DNA of 13,943 nucleotides from Tannerella sp. (GTDB lineage: Bacteria; Bacteroidota; Bacteroidia; Bacteroidales; Tannerellaceae). Shown here in pieces: positions 1-6,844 of this stretch. Position 1 is the first letter of the stretch, and each line of letters begins with the position of its first letter. The stretch spans positions 1 to 13,943 of the forward strand of contig JAISJX010000233.1 of the NCBI GenBank assembly GCA_031261145.1, written 5' to 3'. A model generated the notes under the pieces. The model was not told the DNA's origin, searched no databases, and saw nothing but the letters and a program-made list of their open reading frames with translations. Position numbers and translations under genes: made by a program.

Positions 1-71
1 ACAAGTTCGGCAAATATCCGAAAGTGTATGATGTAGTTATCAGCGACGGTTCGCGAAAACTTAGTGATTAA
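1..71 (+). CDS. 3' end of an unidentified gene (partial)
   Basis: Only the frame beginning at base 3 stays open. It reads 22 codons, ending in ISDGSRKLSD, and stops at TAA 69-71. The other two forward frames stop by about base 36. The fragment is too short to assign to a family. It points the same way as the transketolase gene downstream, but a palindromic repeat and a separate promoter lie between them, so they are probably not co-transcribed. That this is a real gene end rests only on the open frame and the plausible composition. Confidence 0.5.
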   Translation, partial: KFGKYPKVYDVVISDGSRKLSD

Positions 72-94
72 CATAGACAAATGGTTCGACAGCG

Positions 95-263
95 AAGGGG
101 CTGTCTCATAAGTATTTTAGCACGCAGATTACGCAGATATAAAAGATAAACGCAGATTATTATAATACCGATAATCTGCGTTTTTGTTTATATCGCTTTT
201 CTATATATCTCTGCGAAAATCCGCCTAATCTGCGTTATCTGCGTGCTTATGAGACAGCCTCTT
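95..263. repeat. Nested palindromic intergenic repeat, MITE-like
   Basis: The outer arms are 95-112 (AAGGGGCTGTCTCATAAG) and 246-263, complementary over 18 bp with one mismatch. Inside these, 120-138 pairs with 228-246 (the GCACGCAGAT type). A perfect 13-bp stem lies at the centre, 148-160 with 171-183, around a 10-base loop. The unit ACGCAGATT also recurs as short direct repeats. The structure has the look of a miniature inverted-repeat element without a coding gene. I see no clear target-site duplication. It begins 23 bases after the upstream stop codon, so its transcript could fold and act as a terminator or 3' protector for that gene. Confidence 0.85.
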
Positions 264-345
264 TTGTGTGTTTAAAAGCATAAGTCTCTTTTTGTGTGTT
301 AATTTATCAAATAATCTCATGCGCTACTATCTCTTACACCGGTAT

Positions 346-381
346 TTTGGTCGATAAATCTAATTTTTTTCCATACCTTTG
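346..381 (+). promoter_or_regulatory. Promoter for tkt-rpiB
   Basis: TACCTTTG at 374-381 matches the Bacteroides -7 consensus TAnnTTTG exactly. A TTTG at 346-349 is a candidate -33 element, but the 24-base gap is longer than usual, so this half is uncertain. The -7 element ends 28 bases before the chosen tkt start at 410. This also argues against the longer reading frame that opens at 296, because its first codons would lie upstream of the promoter. Confidence 0.6.
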
Positions 382-409
382 CACGAAAAATATAACTAAA
401 GTTGGAACA

Positions 410-2443
410 ATGAATGATAATCATGTTTTAAATCAGGCGGCCGATAATATCCGTATATTGGCTGCATCGTGTGTTGAAAAAGCAAAGTCAGGCCATCCGG
501 GAGGCGCCATGGGAGGAGCGGATTTTATAAATGTGCTTTACTCCGAGTTTTTAAATTATAATCCGAAACAGCCGGATTATCCTTTCCGCGACCGTTTCTT
601 CCTTGATCCGGGACACATGTCGCCGATGCTTTATTCTGTTTTAGCATTAGCCGAACTGCTCCCGTTGGAAGAGTTGAAAAATTTCCGTCAGTGGGGAAGC
701 ATTACGCCCGGCCATCCGGAGGTGGATGTGCTGCATGGTATCGAAAATACGTCGGGGCCATTGGGACAAGGCCATGCCTTAGCATTAGGTGCAGCCATTG
801 CGGAACGTTTTTTGGTCGCCCGCTTCGGCGAGTGGATGGCGCATAAAACGTATGCGTACATCTCCGACGGCGGCGTTCAGGAAGAAATCTCCCAGGGCGT
901 CGGACGTATAGCCGGTCATCTCGGACTGAACAATCTGATTATGTACTACGATTCCAATAATATTCAGCTTTCGACCAAAGTGGAAGAAGTTGATTCGGAA
1001 GATGTAGCCGCCAAATATAAGGCATGGAACTGGAATGTGATTTGCGTCAATGGCCAGTCGGCGGATGAAATCCGCAAGGCGCTTCAGACCGCCAAGGCCG
1101 AAACACAACGCCCGACCATCATTATCGGTCGGACGATTATGGGAAAAGGCGCCGTCGATGCCGCGGGTGGAAATTATGAAGATAAAGTGTCCACTCACGG
1201 ACAACCTCTTTCCGCCGCAGGAGCCGATTTCGCCGCAACCGTGAAACATCTGGGCGGTGATCCGGAAAATCCGTTTGTTATCTTCCCGGAAGTCAAAGAA
1301 TTGTATGCACAACGCCAACAGCAGTTGCAACAATGGCATCAGTCCCGCCTTGACGTAGAAACCGCCTGGCGGAAAGAAAATCCGGCGCTGTCCGTCAAAT
1401 TGGACTTTTTCCTGAGTGGAGAAGCGCCCAAACTGGATTACGCAGCCATTGAAATGAAAGACAATGTGGCCACTCGCGCCGCTTCCGCAACCGTATTAGG
1501 TACGTTTGCCGTAAAAATCGAAAATATGATTGTCGCTTCCGCCGACCTGAGCAATTCCGATAAGACGGACGGTTTCCTGAAAAAGACAAAAGCCTTTGCG
1601 AAAGGCGATTTCAGCGGACAATTTTTGCAGGCAGGCGTCAGCGAACTGACGATGGCCTGTATCATGAATGGTATGGCGTTGCACGGAGGGATTATTCCTG
1701 CCTGCGGTACATTCTTCGTCTTTTCGGATTATATCAAACCTGCTGCACGGTTAGCTGCGCTGATGCGTTTGCACGTGGTTTATATATGGACGCACGACTC
1801 GTTCCGTGTCGGCGAAGACGGGCCGACGCATCAACCGGTTGAACATGAGGCTCAGATACGATTATTGGAGCATCTGCACAACCATGAAGGCGAACGTTCC
1901 ACGATTGTGCTCCGGCCTGCCGACGGATTGGAAACCATTGCCGCATGGAAGGTGGCTGTTGAAAGCAAACGCCCTGTCGCACTGATTCTTTCCCGTCAGG
2001 ATATTAAGAATCTGCCTGCCGTAACAGGCGACCGCCGTAAGGAATCGTCCCAGTTGTCCAAAGGCGCTTATATCGTTGCCGACAGTGACGGAACGCCCGA
2101 TGTGGTCTTGCTGGCCAGCGGTTCGGAAGTCGCTACGCTGGTGGAAGGTTCTCAATTGCTTGCAAAAGAAGGTATTCGCACACGTATTCTCTCCGTACCG
2201 TCGGAAGGTTTGTTCCGCGATCAACCTAAAGAGTATCAGCAACAAATCCTGCCGCAAGGAATCGCACGTTACGGATTAACATCCGGATTGCCCGTAACAC
2301 TCAACGGATTAGTGGGCGATAATGGGTATATACACGGTATGAATTCTTTTGGTTATTCCGCCCCGTATAAGGTGTTAGATCAAAAATTGGGCTTTACCGG
2401 AGAGAATGTCTGCGAACAAGTAAAAAATCTACTAAATAAATAA
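410..2443 (+). CDS. tkt: Transketolase
   Basis: Thiamine-diphosphate enzyme of the non-oxidative pentose phosphate pathway. It moves two-carbon ketol units between sugar phosphates (xylulose-5-P, ribose-5-P, erythrose-4-P) in the cytoplasm. The 677-residue product has the family's usual length. Visible motifs, in order, are KSGHPGGAMGGADF (residues 26-39), DPGHMSPM (66-73), GPLGQGHA (116-123), the cofactor/metal region YISDGGVQEEISQG (150-163) with DSNNIQLS (181-188), the catalytic-glutamate region AGVSELTM (408-415, Glu412), and THDSFRVGEDGPTHQPVEH (461-479). The SDGG and EEISQG wording resembles Bacteroides transketolases as I remember them. The start at 410 (MNDNHVLNQAADNIRILA) fits the family N-terminus and follows a promoter at 374-381. 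The frame is open from 296, but those 38 extra codons match nothing. It is the first gene of an operon with rpiB, 9 bases downstream. Confidence 0.97.
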   Translation: MNDNHVLNQAADNIRILAASCVEKAKSGHPGGAMGGADFINVLYSEFLNYNPKQPDYPFRDRFFLDPGHMSPMLYSVLALAELLPLEELKNFRQWGSITPGHPEVDVLHGIENTSGPLGQGHALALGAAIAERFLVARFGEWMAHKTYAYISDGGVQEEISQGVGRIAGHLGLNNLIMYYDSNNIQLSTKVEEVDSEDVAAKYKAWNWNVICVNGQSADEIRKALQTAKAETQRPTIIIGRTIMGKGAVDAAGGNYEDKVSTHGQPLSAAGADFAATVKHLGGDPENPFVIFPEVKELYAQRQQQLQQWHQSRLDVETAWRKENPALSVKLDFFLSGEAPKLDYAAIEMKDNVATRAASATVLGTFAVKIENMIVASADLSNSDKTDGFLKKTKAFAKGDFSGQFLQAGVSELTMACIMNGMALHGGIIPACGTFFVFSDYIKPAARLAALMRLHVVYIWTHDSFRVGEDGPTHQPVEHEAQIRLLEHLHNHEGERSTIVLRPADGLETIAAWKVAVESKRPVALILSRQDIKNLPAVTGDRRKESSQLSKGAYIVADSDGTPDVVLLASGSEVATLVEGSQLLAKEGIRTRILSVPSEGLFRDQPKEYQQQILPQGIARYGLTSGLPVTLNGLVGDNGYIHGMNSFGYSAPYKVLDQKLGFTGENVCEQVKNLLNK

Positions 2444-2452
2444 AGCCTGTCC

Positions 2453-2899
2453 ATGTGTACAACAATTGGCTTTGCGAGCGACCATGCCGGATTTGAACTG
2501 AAAGAGTACATCAAGGGTTACATGGAAGCGAAAGGCTTTATATGTAAGGATTTTGGTACCTATTCGTCCGAAAGTTGCGATTATCCGGATTATGCGCATT
2601 TGCTTGCCGAAGCAGTAGAGGCTGAAGACGTTGATTGCGGGATCGCTTTATGCGGTTCCGGCAACGGGATTAGCATGGCATTGAATAAACATCAAGGCAT
2701 CCGTGCTGCAATCTGCTGGAATGTAGAAATATCCCATCTGACGCGGTTACATAATGACGCCAATATCCTCGTCTTGCCCGCCCGTTTCATTGGTCGGAAA
2801 GAGGCGGAAGAAATTACGGATATGTTTTTTAAAACCTCGTTTGACGGAGGACGCCATCAACTGCGTATTGAAAAAATTCCCGTCAAAGCGAGAGATTGA
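2453..2899 (+). CDS. rpiB: Ribose-5-phosphate isomerase B
   Basis: Interconverts ribulose-5-phosphate and ribose-5-phosphate in the cytoplasm. The protein has 148 residues and the RpiB/LacAB fold signature. ASDHAGFELK lies at 8-17 (substrate-phosphate side, His11). CGSGNGISMALNK lies at 67-79, with Cys67 in the position of the catalytic cysteine, and RLHNDANIL lies at 98-106. The start codon is 9 bases after the tkt stop, so the two are almost certainly co-transcribed and supply consecutive steps of pentose metabolism. A strong hairpin terminator follows 36 bases after the stop. Some RpiB proteins also accept allose-6-phosphate or other aldose phosphates. The sequence does not exclude this. 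Confidence 0.96.
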   Translation: MCTTIGFASDHAGFELKEYIKGYMEAKGFICKDFGTYSSESCDYPDYAHLLAEAVEAEDVDCGIALCGSGNGISMALNKHQGIRAAICWNVEISHLTRLHNDANILVLPARFIGRKEAEEITDMFFKTSFDGGRHQLRIEKIPVKARD

Positions 2900-2935
2900 A
2901 TACTAAAGAGCTTATTCTCTGTTTTTTAATAAAGT

Positions 2936-2974
2936 AAAAGCCTCGGAAAAATGATTTGTTTTCCGAGGCTTTTT
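2936..2974 (+). terminator. Intrinsic terminator after rpiB
   Basis: Perfect 15-bp stem, 2936-2950 (AAAAGCCTCGGAAAA) with 2959-2973, around the 8-base loop ATGATTTG and followed by a T run. The A run on the left arm would also let it work on the other strand. It closes the tkt-rpiB operon and separates it from the SusC/SusD locus. Confidence 0.92.
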
Positions 2975-3056
2975 GATTCCTGACTCCACTAAATTGCGGG
3001 CAATCAAACGGATAAGTGTATGTCGTACTTCGTTTGACATACGGTTATGAAAATCA

Positions 3057-3187
3057 GGGGCTGACCAAAAAGTCTGGTTTCGTCATTGCGAGCCGTAGGC
3101 GAAGCAATCCAGAGTATTGATTATTAATGGATTGCTTCGGGATTTGCCCTCGCAATGACGTGTAAAATACCCTTTTTGGTCAGCCCC
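3057..3187. repeat. Second nested palindromic intergenic repeat
   Basis: Perfect 16-bp outer arms lie at 3057-3072 (GGGGCTGACCAAAAAG) and 3172-3187. Inside them are a perfect 12-bp stem, CGTCATTGCGAG at 3081-3092 with 3149-3160, and a perfect 11-bp stem, GAAGCAATCCA at 3101-3111 with 3128-3138. The inner part belongs to the CGTCATTGCGAG...GAAGCAATCC repeat type that I recall from many unrelated bacterial genomes. The outer arms share GGGGCTG at the tip and an A-rich AAG end with the repeat at 95-263, although the cores are unrelated. No transposase and no clear target-site duplication are visible. Confidence 0.85.
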
Positions 3188-3210
3188 ATGCCGCGACCTT
3201 CTTGTCAAAA

Positions 3211-3380
3211 AAAATCACAAAAAAACGAAAAGCATTTTTTTATTCCATGAAAGTGTTCTACTTTTGCAAATAATTTAAAATATGCTTGCATGAAATACAT
3301 AAAACATACAAAATGTTCCGAATTACGGTTAATCAGCAGAATATTGCTTATTGGTTACGATTCTTTGTTAGAGAGAATAT
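3211..3380 (+). repeat. Promoter-leader repeat, copy 1
   Basis: Aligns without gaps to 3481-3650 at a constant offset of 270 bases. The best part is 3301-3360 against 3571-3630, with 44 of 60 bases identical by hand count, followed by the shared GATTCTTTGT (3359-3368 and 3629-3638). The A/T-rich part before the promoter also matches, but the stretch just after the -7 element is poorly conserved. The segment is AT-rich and lies outside any convincing gene. Confidence 0.75.
3259..3266 (+). promoter_or_regulatory. Candidate -7 element, upstream copy
   Basis: TACTTTTG fits TAnnTTTG. The preceding T run at 3235-3241 is the only -33 candidate and is not a clean TTTG. If active, it would give the susC transcript a leader of more than 400 bases. 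It lies inside copy 1 of the promoter-leader repeat. Confidence 0.45.
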
Positions 3381-3480
3381 ATATACGTTCTCGAAGGCTT
3401 GCCAACATGCTATTGGTAAAGAGCGGACACAGAGAGCAATGCCAACGTAAGGGAGGTTTTGCCGTGATGCTCTTGCATAA

Positions 3481-3650
3481 AAAAATACAAAAAAACGGAA
3501 ATGTTTTTTTGGTTTCAAAAAAATGTTCTATCTTTGCTGTGATTTTTTATGAAAAATTCGTTGGCTGCATAAAACACATAAATTGCGCTGAATTACAGTT
3601 AACCTGTAGATTATTGCCGGTTAGTTGCGATTCTTTGTCAGGAAAAGTAT
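3481..3650 (+). repeat. Promoter-leader repeat, copy 2
   Basis: Second copy of the segment at 3211-3380. It carries the better promoter of the two and runs directly into the untranslated leader of the SusC gene, ending 37 bases before its start codon. Conserved blocks include AATTACAGTTAA (3591-3602) and GTTGCGATTCTTTGT (3624-3638). The copies differ about equally at all three codon positions of the frame they share, which suggests a conserved DNA or RNA element and not a protein. Confidence 0.75.
3508..3536 (+). promoter_or_regulatory. Likely promoter of the susC-susD operon
   Basis: TATCTTTG at 3529-3536 is an exact TAnnTTTG match. A TTTG at 3508-3511 lies 17 bases upstream as the -33 element. 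The leader from here to the SusC start codon would be about 145 bases, long enough for RNA-level control. Confidence 0.65.
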
Positions 3651-3687
3651 TATATTTTATCAAATTAAACACATTAATTTATCATTT

Positions 3688-6600
3688 ATGAGTAAAACAG
3701 TTGTTTTTAGAAAGCGAGGTACATGGCGAAAGATACTAGGTATGTGGTGTATCCTCGGTTGTGCGTTTTCTGCGTACGCGCAGAAAAAAGTGAGCGGCAC
3801 GGTGGTGGACGTCCAAGGCGAGACCATCATCGGGGCCAGCGTAGTTGTTAAAGGGACAACCAACGGCATCATAACGGATTTGGACGGAAAGTTCAATCTG
3901 GATGTTCCGGCCAATGCAGTCCTGCAAGTGAGTTATGTCGGGTATGCCACGCAGGATGTTCCTGTCGGCAACCAAACTAACCTAAGCATTACGCTAAAGG
4001 AAAATAGCCTGGCGTTGGAAGAAGTGGTCGTTGTCGGGTATGGCACTGTAAAAAAGAGTGATTTAACAGGCGCCATTACCCAGGTGAAAGCGAAAGACTT
4101 GCCTCAAACGGCGAACCTTTCATTGGGACAGATGTTAACGGGAAAAGCGCCCGGTATGCAGGTATCCCTGCAAAGCGCCCAACCGGGTGGCGGCGTGTGG
4201 ATGCAGATTCGTGGCAATGCGGCCGGCGGCGCCGGGAACAACGGCCCGTTATACGTTGTGGATGGTTTCCCTATTACGGTGGACAATATGGAGCCGGGTA
4301 GCGGGAACAGGTATAGTTCAGGAAACAAATCCCCGCTTAATACGTTAAATCCTGCCGACATCGAGTCTATTGAAATCCTGAAGGATGCCGCCGCAACGGC
4401 TATTTACGGAGCCAGAGCGGCTAACGGCGTCGTTTTTATTACTACAAAGCGTGGTAAAGAGGGAGAGAAACCAACCGTACAATACTCCGGTTCTTATTCC
4501 GTACAGAAAAGAGCGAGACATCAGGAGATGTTGAACGGGCCTGACTTTATGACGGAGACCAACCGGGTGATTCAGGAATACTGGTACTATGACAATAAAA
4601 TCTTTCCCTATGGAAATGTCGATCCCAGTACGGTTAATCCCTTTTCTCCGAAATACTCAGCCGATCAAATTGCCAATGCTACCACCACCGACTGGCTTAG
4701 CGCCGTGGAACGCGATGGTATGATCAACCAGCACAACGTGTCCCTGACAGGAGGAACGGACAAAACTTCGTATTATGTGGCAGGAAACTATTTCGACCAG
4801 CAAGGCGTAGTTAAAAGCAATGGACTGAAACGCTATTCCGGCCGTATGAACTTCGACCAGCAGATTGGCAAGTACATCAAAACCGGCGTCAACTTGAATG
4901 TCAGTCAGGTGAACAGCCAGAATGTTCCCTTGGGAACCGGCGGCAATGAGAACGCCGGTGTTATCCGCGCTGCCATGCAATCGAATCCAACCTTGCCCAT
5001 TTATGACGCAGAGGGAGTTTATGTCTTAGACCCCGCTATGCCTTATATGGCCAATACCGTTTCATTGCTTGAAATATCAGACGAAAGCCTTATCAGTCAT
5101 TTACTGGGAAATTTTTACCTGATTGTCTCTCCCATTGAGGGTTTAGACATAAAGATGAATGCCGGTTTACAGCAAGAAAAAGGGGAGCGGAATACCTACG
5201 TTCCCAAGACCACATTGTATGGAAAGACCGCAGGCGGCCAAGCCTCAAAAGGTTATCAGAACAGTACCAGTGAATTGTTTGACCTGACGGCCTCGTACCG
5301 GAAAACAATCAACAAACATTCGGGTAGCATCATGGGTGGTTATTCCTACCAACACTTTGCCTACAACGGGTTTAGCGCCAACAACAGCGACTTTATTACC
5401 GACGCTTTCAAATGGAATTCATTAGCATCGGGGGCATACGTGAAACCGGGAGTCAGTTCGTATGGCAACGAAGAAGTGATAGGTTCCGTTTTCGCCCGCG
5501 CTACATATAATTATGACGATCGTTATTTGCTTACGGGAACGGTTCGTGGGGATGCCTCATCCAAGTTTGCCAAAAACCATAAATGGGGTTATTTTCCATC
5601 GGTGGCCGCCGCATGGCGTGTGATCAATGAATCGTTTATGCCGGAACAGGAAACCCTGTCAGACCTGAAACTGCGCGTCAGTTACGGGCAAACGGGAAAC
5701 TCCAATATCGGTACCAACGCATTGGCGTTGTTCTCTACAGGCTCCAACTTTAATTTCGGCGACCAGCAAGTCATCGGCGTAAGCCAGACCCAATTGGCCA
5801 ATCCCGATTTGAAATGGGAAACGACCACCGAGTGGAATATCGGTGTAGATTTCGGACTTTTCCAGAACCGTATCACCGGTTCGATGGAATATTTCACCCG
5901 GAAGGTATCCGATTTATTGGCCAGCAAGACGTTGATGCAGTATAACCCCATCAGTTCGGTGATGTCGAATATCGGCGCCAAGGGCAGCAAGGGCTTTGAA
6001 TTAGGCATCAACACCCGCAACCTGACCAGAGAGTTCAAATGGAATACCGACATCGTCTTTTCCTTCTACCGCGACCGTTGGCTCGAACGCGACCCGCTAT
6101 GGAAGAAAGCTATTTATGAAAGCGAAAAAGATATGTTGAACACCCGCTACCTGTATCTTTCCGATGGGTTGGTTCAATTTTCGGATATGAATCCCGACGG
6201 CACTTGCAAGATACCTCACATGCCCAATGCCAAACCCGGTATGATTAAATACAAGGATTTGAACGGACGGGATGATAACGGCGAGCTGACAGGAGTCCCC
6301 GATGGTAAGTTAGACGATGCAGACGTTGTCAATCTCGGAACAGCAACCTCCAAGTTCTATGCCGGATTAGGAAATACATTCCTTTATAAAGGCTTCGACC
6401 TGAATATCTTCTTCTATGGATACTTCGGGCGTAAATTAGAAAACGCATCCTACAGTTGGTATCTTTCGGAAGTGAACCAATTGAGAAATGGACAGAATAA
6501 GTTGGACGAAGTGAAAAAGGTCTGGTCGCACGATAATACTGGCGGGACATTCCCAAGCGCTATTGCAAATCCATACAACCGGTCGTCCGATTTCTGGCTC

Positions 6601-6819
6601 GAACCGGCCGATTTTATCCGTTGCAAGAACATTACACTGGGCTATACGATACCCAAAAGCCCACAGTTGGGCAAGGTGGTGCAAAACCTCCGTATCTTTG
6701 GCGATGTACAAAATCCGTTTGTAATCACCAAGTTCAGCGGAGTGGATCCTGAAATGGACAGCACGGGAGCCTATCCTACCCAGTTGACGGTTTCTTTTGG
6801 AATTGATATTACTTTTTAA
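3688..6819 (+). CDS. SusC-family TonB-dependent outer-membrane transporter
   Basis: Imports oligosaccharides across the outer membrane, energised by TonB-ExbBD and acting with the SusD partner encoded next. The protein has 1043 residues. Residues 1-31 form a signal peptide (basic start, hydrophobic core, cleavage near AYA-Q). A carboxypeptidase-regulatory-like domain spans about 35-103. The TonB-box-like EEVVVVGYG lies at 111-119. The plug domain follows, with LYVVDGFPI (188-196) and DAAATAIYGARAANGVVFIT (233-252). The rest is a beta-barrel ending in the aromatic strand VSFGIDITF. There is no STN signalling domain, so it is not a sigma-factor-coupled transducer. The start at 3688 gives a proper signal peptide. 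The frame is open from 3625, but the added residues would spoil it. Substrate cannot be read from the sequence. The neighbouring GH92 and GH172-like enzymes suggest a mannose- and furanose-containing glycan. Confidence 0.97.
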   Translation: MSKTVVFRKRGTWRKILGMWCILGCAFSAYAQKKVSGTVVDVQGETIIGASVVVKGTTNGIITDLDGKFNLDVPANAVLQVSYVGYATQDVPVGNQTNLSITLKENSLALEEVVVVGYGTVKKSDLTGAITQVKAKDLPQTANLSLGQMLTGKAPGMQVSLQSAQPGGGVWMQIRGNAAGGAGNNGPLYVVDGFPITVDNMEPGSGNRYSSGNKSPLNTLNPADIESIEILKDAAATAIYGARAANGVVFITTKRGKEGEKPTVQYSGSYSVQKRARHQEMLNGPDFMTETNRVIQEYWYYDNKIFPYGNVDPSTVNPFSPKYSADQIANATTTDWLSAVERDGMINQHNVSLTGGTDKTSYYVAGNYFDQQGVVKSNGLKRYSGRMNFDQQIGKYIKTGVNLNVSQVNSQNVPLGTGGNENAGVIRAAMQSNPTLPIYDAEGVYVLDPAMPYMANTVSLLEISDESLISHLLGNFYLIVSPIEGLDIKMNAGLQQEKGERNTYVPKTTLYGKTAGGQASKGYQNSTSELFDLTASYRKTINKHSGSIMGGYSYQHFAYNGFSANNSDFITDAFKWNSLASGAYVKPGVSSYGNEEVIGSVFARATYNYDDRYLLTGTVRGDASSKFAKNHKWGYFPSVAAAWRVINESFMPEQETLSDLKLRVSYGQTGNSNIGTNALALFSTGSNFNFGDQQVIGVSQTQLANPDLKWETTTEWNIGVDFGLFQNRITGSMEYFTRKVSDLLASKTLMQYNPISSVMSNIGAKGSKGFELGINTRNLTREFKWNTDIVFSFYRDRWLERDPLWKKAIYESEKDMLNTRYLYLSDGLVQFSDMNPDGTCKIPHMPNAKPGMIKYKDLNGRDDNGELTGVPDGKLDDADVVNLGTATSKFYAGLGNTFLYKGFDLNIFFYGYFGRKLENASYSWYLSEVNQLRNGQNKLDEVKKVWSHDNTGGTFPSAIANPYNRSSDFWLEPADFIRCKNITLGYTIPKSPQLGKVVQNLRIFGDVQNPFVITKFSGVDPEMDSTGAYPTQLTVSFGIDITF

Positions 6820-6844
6820 CTAATAAATTAAATCAAAAAAGAAT

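Noticed and set aside
121..183. CRISPR-like spacing of ACGCAGATT repeats
   Set aside because: The units are 9 bases, irregularly spaced and part of a palindrome. There are no uniform spacers and no cas genes.
296..409. N-terminal extension of transketolase by 38 codons
   Set aside because: It would begin upstream of the exact TAnnTTTG element at 374-381, and the extra residues do not resemble a transketolase N-terminus.
3018..3042. Small palindrome GTATGTC...GACATAC as an operator
   Set aside because: Only 7 bp per arm with an 11-base spacer, not placed near a promoter. It could easily occur by chance.
3409..3482. Possible small RNA or hairpin between the two leader copies
   Set aside because: The arms (AGAGCA against TGCTCT) pair over too few bases, with no terminator-like T run after them.
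3625..3687. Earlier start for the SusC-type protein
   Set aside because: The added 21 residues would precede and spoil a normal signal peptide, and the segment overlaps the conserved leader repeat.
3290..3691. 133-codon open frame between rpiB and susC, with an internal repeat in the protein
   Set aside because: It only reflects the 270-bp DNA repeat (270 is a multiple of 3). Substitutions are spread over all codon positions, the sequence is AT-rich and overlaps the promoter of susC, and the product resembles nothing known to me.
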